Source: Liolophura sinensis | Lineage: Eukaryota; Mollusca; Polyplacophora; Chitonida; Chitonidae | Direction of reading: 5' to 3' | Length of the DNA: 64,000 nucleotides | NCBI RefSeq assembly: GCF_032854445.1 | Contig: NC_088301.1 | Span: 31,852,402-31,916,401, forward strand | Program-made: the position numbers and the translations under genes | In this document: positions 12,701 through 23,700 of the stretch, piece by piece | Position numbering within the stretch: the stretch's first letter is position 1 | Layout: every line of letters begins with the position of its first letter | The notes under the pieces: generated by a model | The model's input: only the letters and a program-made list of their open reading frames with translations | Database searches by the model: none | Told to the model about the DNA's origin: nothing

Positions 12701-13820
12701 AGTGACACATAACAGTGTTAGCTCTACACATGAATATGTTGGACGTCCATATTATTATAAAGAGAATAGTTTTTCCAATTCATAATGTTTTATTCCATAA
12801 GCTTAATTTCCACACCAAGAACTCATAATTATTCAAAAGCAAGTTTCATGCTGAACAGTGGACGTGGAAAGAAATATGTTTTACAAATTGCCGCACCAAC
12901 AAGCACTTAGAACAAACTCCTCATAATAACAGTCTACACTACTGTCTCTGTGAGTAGACTAAATCACTTTAATTTCCTAACAGCCAGCTCTAAAACCATA
13001 CTGCCTTGAGATCATATACTACAAAAGATAAAATAATAAAATTCATTTATTAAGCTTATATTATACTAAAGTGTGTAAACTATTGAAAATATGGCATTGT
13101 CAGAAACAGGGTTTACAGTAAAGTTGATAGCAGTTTAGGTAGGTGCTGTCGGTCTCTGTCAGAACATTTTGAACTCCACCCAATATCCAGCATGCCACTG
13201 GTTTTGGACAAATTATGATGTCACCCGAGGCAATGTGTTCTTGCCATCGAAAAGACTGAACTTATGGACTTTACAGTTATGAATTAGAGAAAGTGTTAAA
13301 GATATATTGGAGGGAAAATTTGTGACTTACTGTATCCACCTTATTGGGCCATTTGAGAGTTTTTTGTGAAGGTTTCACATTTAATTTCTCATCAGAAATA
13401 GTTAAGTGTTGGCATAACAAGTATCATTTTAGGCCTTTACATGCTTCTGAAAGTACATTTGTACATACCAAACTTAAAGTGAAATACAGGATTTTCACTA
13501 AGAAGAATGCTCCAGCAGTAAGACATAGCAGGACTAAGGAGAAGCCTATAGATAGTAGCTTTGGAAATGTTTTGCTTTTCAACTACAACATACATGCACA
13601 TGTCAATGTGTGAGAAGTTTCGAAAATCATGGCACTGGATATATACTGTTTTTTTTTTTTTTATCCGCAGTAACATGTCACAAATTTTATGGATATGTTT
13701 GGATTTAAACAGGAACAATCTGATGGAAGCGAGGCTGGGCCAAGTTCAAGAAGTTCATCAAGAGTTTCCTCCCCTGCTCCCGGAAGTCATCGCAAAAGAC
13801 GTGAAGAATGGAAATACTAA
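718..13820 (+). CDS. SMARCA4: SMARCA4/SMARCA2 (Brahma/BRG1) SWI/SNF ATPase, 3' half, 13 exons
   Basis: This is the catalytic ATPase of BAF/SWI-SNF nucleosome remodellers, acting in the nucleus. Exons: 718-860, 1457-1644, 2382-2612, 3252-3329, 4028-4135, 4620-4730, 5141-5352, 7624-7729, 9013-9114, 10749-10932, 11439-11494, 12136-12219, 13713-13820. All junctions are GT/AG and frame is kept for 569 residues (numbered from the first complete codon in the window). Residues 1-135 are the helicase C lobe, with [11 protein letters not shown] and QDRAHRIGQ (motifs V and VI). Residues about 205-285 are the SnAC-like region ([15 protein letters not shown]). An AT-hook RRGRPP lies at 324-329. The bromodomain spans about 338-450, with acetyl-lysine-binding Asn421 in AQTYN. 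An acidic Glu/Asp tract in exon 10 and a basic/serine tail ending REEWKY follow. Vertebrate SMARCA4 and SMARCA2 arose from one ancestral gene, so this is probably the single invertebrate orthologue. The N-terminal lobe, HSA and QLQ parts lie upstream of the window. Confidence 0.95.
1185..1262 (+). mobile_element. SINE 3'-end fragment, diverged
   Basis: TTCTTGAATACGGCATCGAA followed by ACTAAATAAATAAAT resembles the 3' end of the main family. No head is recognisable. Confidence 0.5.
1697..1918 (+). mobile_element. SINE of the main family, 5'-truncated
   Basis: It begins within the tRNA-like head (TCGCTGTGAGTTCAAATCC) and runs through the core to an AATAAATAAATAAA tail. Imperfect flanking repeats (TGAGCTTTT/TTAGCTTTT) suggest a target duplication. 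Sense to the host gene. Confidence 0.88.
2780..3001 (+). repeat. 29-bp minisatellite in SMARCA4-like intron 3
   Basis: About seven units of AGCGGCTATATAGCAGCC plus CTGTACTTTTC. Units are nearly identical in the centre and degenerate on the left. Confidence 0.85.
3024..3120 (+). mobile_element. SINE 3'-end fragment (main family)
   Basis: Core and tail only (CGTGGGTTTCCTCCCACC to CACCAATTAAATAAA), directly after the 29-bp array. Sense orientation. Confidence 0.8.
4211..4334 (+). mobile_element. SINE of the main family, 5'-truncated
   Basis: Core and tail flanked by AAGTACATG (4202-4210 and 4335-4343), so the truncation happened at insertion. Sense orientation. Confidence 0.88.
4889..5120 (+). 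mobile_element. Diverged tRNA-headed SINE, second subfamily
   Basis: The head contains GGTTCAAATCCC, and the end reads ATAAGTGAAA...TTAAGTATGG before a CAATAAATA tail. It shares the CTTGTCTTCCACCA block with the copy at 34990-35178. Its tail stops about 20 bp before exon 7 of the SMARCA4-like gene. Confidence 0.65.
5353..7623 (+). other. Long intron splitting the bromodomain, few repeats
   Basis: 2.3 kb, AT-rich. A SINE-tail-like remnant lies near 6270-6320 (GTGTGGCATTAAACACC) and a TACA/TA microsatellite at 7222-7267. No exon or other feature is seen. Confidence 0.5.
7222..7267 (+). repeat. TACA/TA microsatellite
   Basis: (TACA)n grading into (TA)n, interrupted by one GTA. Confidence 0.9.
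8229..8589 (+). mobile_element. Full-length SINE of a second tRNA-derived type
   Basis: 361 bp. The tRNA-like head has GCACAGTTGGTAGAGCG and a B-box-like GATCAATCC. The body includes GACTGGTTGACCCGTATCAG, and the end reads GTTGAGCACGACGTTAAACC with a CACTCACTCACTC tail. The flanking duplication is CAAATTCTTGA (8218-8228 and 8590-8600). Confidence 0.9.
8625..8886 (+). mobile_element. Full-length SINE (main family)
   Basis: Complete head, core and AATAAATAAATAAA tail with the duplication ATTTATGAATGG (8613-8624 and 8887-8898). It lies 36 bp from the preceding SINE of another type. Sense orientation in the bromodomain intron. Confidence 0.94.
9240..9420 (+). mobile_element. Old SINE-like sequence, third subfamily
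   Basis: TTTAGGCTGCAG and a degenerate CATTAAACACTAATGAA end match the copy at 52550-52740. Diverged and uncertain. Confidence 0.4.
9421..10748 (+). other. Intron remainder, no feature recognised
   Basis: AT-rich intron 9 of the SMARCA4-like gene. Short ORFs on both strands show no recognisable domain. Confidence 0.4.
11130..11362 (+). repeat. CATCATCC-type minisatellite in SMARCA4-like intron 10
   Basis: Degenerate tandem of ACATACCACATCATCCAGC and CCACCATATAACATCGTCC units. It fills nearly half of a 506-bp intron. Confidence 0.8.
12220..13712 (+). other. Last SMARCA4-like intron, no feature recognised
   Basis: AT-rich. A T-run at 13650-13661 precedes the final acceptor. No repeat family or exon was identified. 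Confidence 0.4.
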
Positions 13821-14102
13821 GCGTCTTTCTCTTGGTGCAAAGTCATTCTTGGAATGACTTAGCTCAGCAATTTTATGTTCATGTCACATCACTTCCTGAT
13901 CAGTACATCTTTGGAGCAGCTTGATAGTTTACTAAGTTGGTAATTATATTCATGTAACCCTGGTGTCTATAACTTATCTGTCGGTGAAGGAAATTTTTTG
14001 TGAAAGCAGATTGTCACTATGTAAACTGTTAATTTACCTTGTGGTATACTGTATTGTTCACTGACAGGCGAGGTGCCGACATCATTCAGTGATGAAGAGT
14101 GA

Positions 14103-14368
14103 AATAAAAAAATGCAGCGAAATGTTCAGTTCACACAAATTAGCCACAATTTTCATGCCCTCATCATGTCATTCATGTAGAGTTATGTACACTTCGCTTT
14201 ACACTTTGTGAATATTGGCCCCAAGTGAAAGAACTGTGTTCTCACATACATGTGTATTTTCATTGTGAAAATTTGTCAACCGAATCAAATCAAGTTTTTC
14301 GTTGAAGTGTGACTTTTCAAGCAATCAAATGTTTTGAACCATTTCTTCTGGAAAAATTTCAACATTGA

Positions 14369-14407
<39 letters not shown>

Positions 14408-14580
14408 TAGCTAGCTTATCGTATTATTAAACGTGTCATGGTTTGTGATATTTGGTCACGTTGCAAAAATAGTCACATCAGAGTTTGATAGTCACTTGAA
14501 GTTAACTGTATTTATAATACAGATATTCACCAACAGTTCTCCCTGTACACAGGCTGGGCTTTTGTAACTCAAAAAATAAA
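14103..14580 (+). promoter_or_regulatory. Candidate polyadenylation signals of the SMARCA4-like gene
   Basis: AATAAA occurs at 14103-14108 and 14575-14580 downstream of the stop at 13820. The second is followed by a GT-rich stretch (TGTGACAAAGTGTGGTCTG), as expected of a downstream element, so it is the better candidate. It would give a 3' UTR of about 0.75 kb. No transcript evidence is available. Confidence 0.4.
14371..14404 (+). repeat. AT dinucleotide microsatellite
   Basis: Seventeen AT units in the 3' region of the SMARCA4-like gene. Confidence 0.95.
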
Positions 14581-15424
14581 TGTGACAAAGTGTGGTCTGA
14601 ATTTGTCATTCATTTTATTAGTTATAAATCCTTTGTTGTTCAGTAATACTAGCATGTTGATGAAATGAAAAAAAACTCGTGCTGTTGGCACTTTTAAATC
14701 ATTGGTTCATTTCGATTGGTAATCTAGGTCTGCCAACATTTGTCAAAATCATTGAAAAAAAAGGTAGAATGAGTGGTAATAAAATTGAGCGAATTACTGA
14801 GCCCCAATCACGTCTTCATACAGAGATCCAGTTGTGGGTGACCCAGGCAGATTTAAGTCTGGTCAGAGCAACTGAAGTTTCAATTGTCATATTTCACACA
14901 GCTCACACTATGTCGTAAAAATTGTTTTAATCATGAACTAATGTCACACTGGGGGAAAAAAGACAATTTGGGGAGAAAAACATCTGTGCATTGTAGCAAT
15001 ATAGGTGTCAGATGGAGTTGTTGTAGAAATAGGAATTATAGTGTCTTGCGCTATAATTGGATACAGATACACAAAGTCTGTGACGTGAAATAACTTAGTC
15101 GGAGGTGGGCAGTTAGCAGTTAACTATTCAATGGGGACCAGTCATCACTTGTAATAAACATCTAATTATGAGAGAAAAAAAAACCCTCTTAATTTGATTA
15201 ACCCTCTTGATTTTTTTCCCCGCACTTGGACTTATGGGCTTCCTTACATTTTTGATGGATGGTGGCATTTGAAATATACATGTAATTGATGTAATTAAAA
15301 ATATTCCGCTTCCCCGTGAACTTTAGAAAACTTGTTCATGTGTTCAGCCTGTGTGGTATTCTGCATATTTACAACACGATTCTGCCTTCTGTAATTTCAC
15401 ACTCATCATTCTGTTAAGCTCTGC

Positions 15425-15550
15425 AGCCAATTCCACAAAGCTATTTCTGACTTCAATCAAAACTGAAAATACAATTTTATGGTTTACTTTTGAGCTCCAT
15501 AAATTAACATTTTGACCACTAAAGACAAAATTCAAATTCCAGTGCCAAAA
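15425..15550 (+). repeat. Unnamed interspersed repeat shared with PAIP1 intron 7
   Basis: GCCAATTCCACAAAGC then ATTTCTGACTT is repeated near 39995-40100 with a similar downstream order of motifs. Confidence 0.4.
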
Positions 15551-15786
15551 AATAAGTGCTAATCATGTCTGAAATGAGGTCAAAACTCGCACTGTGGGAT
15601 AGGCCTCTGGGCCTTCGGAAACCAGCATTAGTTAGACTTGCAATGAATTGTCCAAGAGATTGCAGTTTGTCTTTTTATTTCCAAGTATGAATGGTTGCTA
15701 TTGAACGCTCCATGACAGCAGCACAGGCCACGTGGTGGCAGTCATCGCCTCCTTCAGTTGTCTCCCCTGCTTGCCATGTAGCCAGA

Positions 15787-16040
15787 ATTTATTATTTCAC
15801 TGGTGTTTTATGTTAAAGTCCGAGAGTATTTCATTTATACGATGGCAACCAGCATTATGGTGGGACGAAATCTAGTGAGATTCAAACAGACCATGACCAT
15901 CCACAGGTTGCTGCCAGATCTTCCCATGTACGACTGAAGAGGATGCTAAGCAACTTCAACTTACACTGATCGTGTTGGTAAAAAGCTCCTGGGTCACTGT
16001 GCTGTGATTAACACGCTAACCACCCGGCTATGGAGGCTCC
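15787..16040 (-). mobile_element. Old SINE of the main family
   Basis: Reverse orientation and strongly diverged, but head, core and tail keep their order (CACTGGTGTTTTATG at the tail, CTATGGAGGCTCC at the head). Intergenic. Confidence 0.75.
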
Positions 16041-16628
16041 TTGTAGCGACAATGGTATAGCCTATTAAGTCCTCCACACAACAAGCCATTAATACAGGAT
16101 TAAACAGGCTGTTATAAAGGAGTCAAAATTTTGCAGAACTGTCCCTTTGATCAGATAAATTTACTACTAGAAAAAAACCCTATACCAACCCAAAGGTAAA
16201 GTGACTAATTTCTTTATTCATGTAATTGGTGTTTTGAAAAATGCAGATAATCTGACTATTTCGTCTTCTGCATGGTGTTTAATACAGGAGTTGACTGTTA
16301 AGGTTGGAACATTAATAAAACCATGTGGTGCTGTTTTGCCATTTACAGTAGATGGGGATTTGGTCGGGTGGGTGTCTGCCCCCTTGTACAGGTTAGCTGG
16401 GGCGGAGAAACATTCTTTGAACAGAACGTTAAATGTTCCAAAGGGTAACCTATTTGACCATACCAGGTTTGGCTGTTGTAAAAACTAGGTTGATGCTTTT
16501 GTCAGTCAATAAACCCCTTCTCAGATGTTCATTCTGAAAAGCTGGTTCCTTAATGAAATGACGTCACTCTACCATGTTACAGCCACCTCAACTTTAAAAT
16601 TCCTCACCTTACAAAAGCTACTAGACTC

Positions 16629-16815
16629 TTTCAGTGGCCTAATGGCTAGAGCGTCCACCTCAAAGCTGGGAGACTTGGAATCTGGTAATGCGAAAAACTT
16701 TAGTACTGAGAGAGTAGAACAAGGAAACAGGACTGGTTGGCCCTGTGTCAGTATGAGACTGGGTGGGGTGACAAGTCTGGTGTCTTCAGGATATTTCAAT
16801 GGTGGTGGCGGCATG
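16629..16815 (+). mobile_element. SINE of the second tRNA-derived type, partial
   Basis: Head CAGTGGCCTAATGGCTAGAG and body GTCAGTATGAGACTGGGTGG match the 53283-53502 copy. The 3' tail is missing. Confidence 0.65.
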
Positions 16816-16834
16816 GTCTGTTAAGTATAATATA

Positions 16835-17084
16835 TTCGTTTATTTATTTGATTGGTGTTTTACGTCGTACTCAAGAATATTTCACTTATACGACGGTGGG
16901 CGGAAACCCGGCACAGCCCGGGGGGGAACCCATGACCATCCGCAGGTTGCTGGAGACCTTCCCACGTAAGACTGGAGAGGAAGCCAGCATGAGCTGGACT
17001 TGACCTCACAGCGACCGCATTGGTAAGAGGCTCCTGGGTCATTACCCTGCGCTAGCGCACTAACTGAGCCACAGAGGCCCCAAA
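16835..17084 (-). mobile_element. Full-length SINE (main family)
   Basis: Reverse orientation, flanked by TATAATATA (16826-16834 and 17085-17093). It sits just 3' of a second-type SINE. Confidence 0.9.
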
Positions 17085-17600
17085 TATAATATATAACTCT
17101 TAGCATACATACATATATACTAAAGCTACTAGAAGAAGATGAAACAGCTATGTCAGCCTTACGAGAGTTGAACAAGCCGAAAAGACTCTAGAAAAGAACC
17201 ATACCTTTCCTACGAAGGATATATACACAGGAACTTTCATCCAAATATGGCGAGTGTCAGTCTGAATTCAAACTGTCAACCTATATCCAAATCCATGTAG
17301 TTAGTACTTCAAGAAACCTGGACCAAATGAAACTAACAGCATCACACCTTGCAAGTCTTCAAGGTCTTATGCCAGCTGTATTAAAAAGAGCAGCTGACTT
17401 TAATACAAAGACAGGTAGTGTTCATGCAATCACTATAGAATTCAACACTGGCCGTCACATTTCAGTTACATGATCATTATCAGCAGGTTCTTCTGGCCAG
17501 CTTATTCACATTCATATGACTTTTAACCCACGCAAAAAAGAGCATCTCGGTGACTCGACATCGCGCACATCCAGACCAACTCCCATCCTCTTCATCCAAA

Positions 17601-17697
17601 TGACCTTTGACACCAGCATAGTTGAACTCTGCTAACCCACATCTGTACATTCAACTGACCTTTGACTCGCACAGGAACAGCCAGCTGACCTTTGACC
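17601..17697 (+). repeat. Three TGACCTTTGAC repeats in the BRIX1 3' flank
   Basis: Copies start at 17601, 17656 and 17686. The last, TGACCTTTGACCC, is close to a nuclear-receptor DR1 element (two AGGTCA half-sites one base apart, read in reverse). They may simply be remnants of a degenerate tandem repeat. Confidence 0.5.
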
Positions 17698-17761
17698 CTA
17701 CGTATTTGTACATGTACACCCTGGTAACTTAAGGTCACATTTCCAAAGGTTACAGGTTTTA

Positions 17762-20700
17762 TCAGGAGTTTCTGTAGAATGTGTTTTTGGCAGGGCCTGT
17801 GGCATCCTCAGGTTTGATTGTCAAGAACACGTCGTCTGTAGGGTCCAGTTTATAAGTCTGATCAAAATCCTTGCGTCTGGATAGCAAAGATTTTTTACTT
17901 TCCACTCTGTTGATGTACTTCTTAGCCACTTGTTTTCGTAAAATTTGCCTTTGCTGGAAGAAAACACAAAGAACAATCCTATTAAGTTACATAATTCTCA
18001 TAGGTCTGAAAACTTATTCTGTTGGCATAGAAAATGAATAATTAGGCTCAAATACTTCTTTGTATTTAATAGGAAGACACATACGAAGTGTTATTAAAAT
18101 TGTCAAAAAATACATTGTAATAAATAAATAGAGATTAGAATCCTCCCTGATGAACTGACCTGATTTGGGGAGACATAATGTGGGTTCTGATAGAGTGTTG
18201 CTCCTCCAAAGCTGCCGTCAAATATCCTCACTAGATTCATCACAAACCTGGGACCTGTGACGATGAAACAATACCAATATACTCACAGGAATTCTTGACT
18301 TACATGAGACTTACATGTTGAAACATTCACAAGCATCAGTTTAGCGTCCTTCGGTGTATATATTTATTCATTCATTTCACTGTAATTTAATGAAGTACTC
18401 AAGACTTTTCCACTTAATACCATGCATGTCAGTTATACAGGTGGAGGAAAACTGAGTGCCCGGGGTTAAACGACCTGCCTTTGGCAAGTTACTGACAAAC
18501 TTTCCCATGTGTGAGGCACTACAATGCACACCATACTGGTGAAACAGAAGACTGTGCAAACGGTTACACAAGTGCCATCAACCTGTTATTGTGACCAAGG
18601 TCCCAAGAACACTGTGTGTGAGAAAATCTCAGTATTTACAGGCTATGGAATTCGACACACTGCTTTCTACATTAAAAAACATTAAGCCCAATGTTAGAGC
18701 CTCATTTGTTTGGCACAAATAGGTTACCTGTCCTGACACAATGGAGAGATGCATTTCTACATGTATTTTAAAACCTTTAACAAGAGCCATAGTTTTGTTA
18801 TTTAGAAATTCTTCAAAATCAAAACATGAATGACAAAATTTAAATGTGAGCATCTATTGAACAGATCATGTCTGATTTACAAATCATATACACTTTTTCT
18901 TGTAAATAATTAAAAAGAAATCAACAACACTACAACAGCACCAATTCTGGTCAGGAAAATGCATAAATCTGATTGACAGTTGAGAAAAGTTTATTATATT
19001 TTTGGAAAACGTCACATAATTCAATGCACTGCGGTCATATATAAATGTTTGCATGAATATTTAACACCTGTACTTCCTCCCAGTTTACCTATTTCTGCCA
19101 GAGAGCCATCTTCAGCCAGTATTTGATAATTCCTCACCCAGATTCTGTTATCCATGATGGAGAAAGACAAGACTCGGTCAATGAATGGCTGGCTCTTTGG
19201 GTGATGGTTAGGGGTACTGAAAATCTGAGCATAACAAAGTGCAGGTGATTAAACCGTTCTGTTCGGATTCTCTTCTCAATATTGGCTTACTTACATGGCT
19301 GTACTCTATATGCTGAATATACATCACCATTATAGACCAATATCTATTTTGTTCCATTTACCGACATCACATGATCACACAGATTGACATGTGGGAGTAT
19401 TATTATGCAGCAGCTTGGACTAGTCTACAAAGAGGAGACACAGATACATGTATATATGATAACCGGCCTCAAATTTCACCCATCACTACTGCACATCTGA
19501 CCAGAGTCTCAAATGTGTTGCTCTGAGAAAGGTGTTTTTAGGTTTGTTTGGAAGGTAGGATGATATCCTACAGGAAAACTATGGATGTCAGCACAAAAAG
19601 AAATATTTTATGATATTCATTTGCCTTTGAAAACGCACTAGTTTTGGATGAAATTTTAGGTTATTTACCTTAGTTTTACATACATAATGCTGTCACCGCT
19701 TGGGGTGCATACGATACAGATGTTCACTGGAATAAGGATGTCATATTGATCTTTGACGAATTGTAAACGAACAAGACGAATCACACACAAGTAGCTTCTT
19801 CGAATTAATATGAAGAAAAACAGCCACTGTGCTCCATATAGTTCAACAATTATGTTCAATATCATTTTAATACCTTTAAAACAGGCAACATAATGACATA
19901 ATCAGCCTTGAGACAAAGACTGCACCTTAAAATCTCCATTTTAACTGAAGGAAGCTCTCAGAAGTCTAAGCTCCCTTAAAGTTTAGTTCACAAATCCTTT
20001 CAACATATTTCTCTTACGACTTATCTTCCTTTGACACTTCTTCCTCTCTGCATAATATCTGACCTATCTGACATCTTGTACCTGACTGCTTCCATTGGAA
20101 AGATTGTCCTTCTGTGATTCTGTTCAAACTTTATATACTTTCTTCGTTCTTTGACGGTTTGTGTTAAACATCAGGATGGAACTTGGCCGATTAATGACCT
20201 GAAATGTCCATTTTGGTTGACGGCTGGTGTACGAATCTCTGTTTCAAATGCAGAGATTTTTACACCACCACACCTTCATCCCTTTGCTGGGGCATTGCTT
20301 TCATAAGGAGCTCAAAGGCATAGCCACAATTTGCACTTTGGTGCCATTTGGATATGCTCTTAAAATAACTTCACAAGAGTCGTTTTCCTAAAATACATTT
20401 CTGGATTAAGAACTCACCTGCACAAACAGTTCCTTCAGTAAGCTCCAGTGGGCAGAGGAATCAAATTTCTGACAAAGAGAACAAAAACTTTATACCAACG
20501 TTTTGTGCATTTCACAGCTCCAAGTAGGATTAAGTGTCTTTACATTACATCATCAATACCAAAGGTTTACTCCGACAAGCTCTAGTGACGACTAGAACTA
20601 GGGCTTTATGTCAATCATAATCATCAATACTATGGTACACCCATACTGCAACAAGCTCTGATGAGAAGAAATTCTACCAAACTTATTCTTTCATTGGAGT

Positions 20701-23700
20701 TGAAACATTACACTGTATTTACACATGTAATGGGTAAGGTTATGTTGTGGCATGCTCATAATAAGCCGAATCAGCATTTCATCGAGTTCACAAATGTTGA
20801 GACAAGACAGGGTTTTTGTCTCCACCCTAAAGAGTACACGCAGGTTGCAAGGAAACACAACTAACACAACTAAAAGGCAGGATTTTCCTGCATCTATTAA
20901 CCACACCATTGGGCTGACAGACCCGGCTACGTGAGATGTGTATTCTCTCTAGCAAAAACAGTAAAATCTGTAGCTGCATTAGTTTTGCGAGAACCCCAAT
21001 CCTGTGTCATCCATATCTGCACGAACATGCGTGACCCCTGAAATGCCAACTTGGCTTATTAAGCAGATCAAGAAAACCTATACAGTACATTTGTAAGTTG
21101 TACTAAGTAATTTGTGAGATTATCTCCCGTTGATCAGCTGATAATCACCCGGTCAGCCAGTGTGACTGGCCCTAGAGGTATGAAAGCCATCAAGTCACAA
21201 AAATGAGAATAGTCTATGGCTCTATCTTTGAATGGTTTCCTATGACATATTATTTGCTTTGCCTGGACATTAAATTTCTTAGCACCTCGTGTTCTGTTTA
21301 CCAAGACAGGATGTCATAAAATTATGATTTTATTAACTCATATGGAATCAATTCTGATTTACTCATTTATTTACTTGATTGGTGTTTTACGCCGTACTCA
21401 AGAAATTTCACTTATACAACGGCGGCCAGCATTATGGTGGGAGGAAACCGGGCAGAGCCCGGTGGAAACACACAACCATCTGCAGGTTGCTGACAGACCT
21501 AAAATTCAGGCCGGAGAGGAAGCCAGCATGAGCTGGACTTGAACTCACAGCGACCACATTGGTGAGAGGCTTCTGAGTCATTACGCTGCGCTAGCACGCT
21601 AACCAAGTGAGCCACGGAGGCCCCTCTGATTTACTGACGTGACGATAGGCATGTCCAGACTATGCCAAGTCTAAGCTGAATTTTAGGTATGGCAGATCTA
21701 TTCAAGCTTGATCAAGGTTTCAGGGTTTAACCCAGGAAATCCTATCTTCACTGTCAGCCAATCGCTGTCAATTTTGTATCCCTTGTAGTACTTAGATCTA
21801 AGGCAGTCTGAATCAACAGCCTATCAGTGGCAACCACAGTACAAAAATGCTACTTTGTAATGCCAGCTGTTTATCCTACAAATCTTCTACGTACAGGACA
21901 TTTAATGCCAACCTTATCAAAGGACAACAATGGCCGTGATCCTTTCAGACAATTGCCCGTCATCTTCAGCTCCATCATAGTGTGCACTTTGGAAGAAAAT
22001 TAAACAGCACCAGTTTAGACAAACATGCTTGACATAGAATAAACACAGAAGAAAAAAAAATTCAAGGGTGACCAGAAAGATCTACTAAATATTATTTGTT
22101 CATATTTCTTCTCACTCCAAGACAAAATAAAAGCAGTGGTCATGTAAGGCTGTAAAATGGATTGCAAACGTCAATGTTAGCAGTGTCAAAGTAACAATAC
22201 AACTCGTACTGCAGCACTGATTTACACACCAGTCAACACTCTACAGTATACAGTATTCAGCAGCCTACATTTCTACTGATGTACAAATTTTGTTACAGCT
22301 TTCTTTCTATCCTTCATGACTCAAATGCTCTCAGAGCGCTGTTAGGTGAGTGATTTAAAAAAATTTCTTCCATGTAATGGGGACACAGCCCCCACTCTCC
22401 CTCACACCCCTTCACTCATTCACTGTGCTCATTTCCACAGCTGATGCCCAGCATTCAACATTTTCTGGGCAGAACTCTTTGGATATGTTGTGGGGCAGAA
22501 GTTCACAAGCAGAGTAAAGCTATATACATGGTATTTTCCTTATTTATTTGATAGTTGTTTACTGCCATACTTAAAACAGTTTACATTATACCAGGGCAGT
22601 CAGTGTTACAGGTGAAGGAAACAGGAGTGCCTGGGTTAAACCATCTACCTTAGGCAAAGTACTCATGTCATGTGTGACATGTGAATACGCACACCATGTT
22701 GGTGGAAAATAAGTTATTCAATGAATGTTAGACAAAGCACAGCCACTTAAAAATGTCCTAGCAATTGAAATTGAAAGACAAGCATTTTTAACCACTCAGC
22801 TTCCATCCACTCCATGTGTAAAGATGTAACGGGTGAACTTACCATTTTCCAGCAAAAATTTTGCAGATGGTCCCCTCGGCACATTTGAAAACCTGTTACA
22901 AGAAACACACACTTAGTTTTGACTAACTGGCCAAATAATACAATCGTTTGTGGATCATATAGATGAGGCACATTATTAAATCAAACGTTCAATGTTATTT
23001 CACTCATAAAACTTATTGGCAGGCAAAATGAGGCATAAGCCAAAAAGGTTTTGTGACAGGTGTGTGACTTCAAACACCAGGACAACCCCAAAGGAGGTGC
23101 TTCTGGACAGCCAACTTGAGTCTGAAATGCAGAAGACAAAGAAACTAAATTTGTTCGCATCTATTTGACCTCAGGCTATTTTTACAGAGCACAGATGAAC
23201 AAACACTTTCCTCAAAAAAAAAGTCTGAAGAATGAAAAATTAAATTTAAAGCAGACTTACCACACATACATATCTTGCTTCTTCTTCATTTCAAAATATA
23301 TGCATTTGTTACAATTCTTCATCTCACAAAGCTGAAATGAATGAGCAATCCAAGGTTGAGGGTTTTCATTTCCAGGAGCAAAAACAGACCCAGTAAGTTT
23401 GTTTACAGTTTTATTTGCTACACTTCAAAATTTCCCCACAATTTAAACTCACACAACACTGATTTGAAAAGAAAGAAAACTGGTATCAAATCTTATACTA
23501 CTTACCTCATTAACAACAAACAGCTGGTCTTTCCTGTTCATCTTTGTGTCTATAAAACAATAAAGTAATTTTTTTATTTGATTGGTGTTTCACGCGCCTC
23601 TCAAGAATATTTCACTTATACGAAGGTGAGGAAACCTGACAGAGCCTCGGGGAAACCACCATGGGTTGCTAGCAGACCTTCTCACATACTGCTGGAGAGG

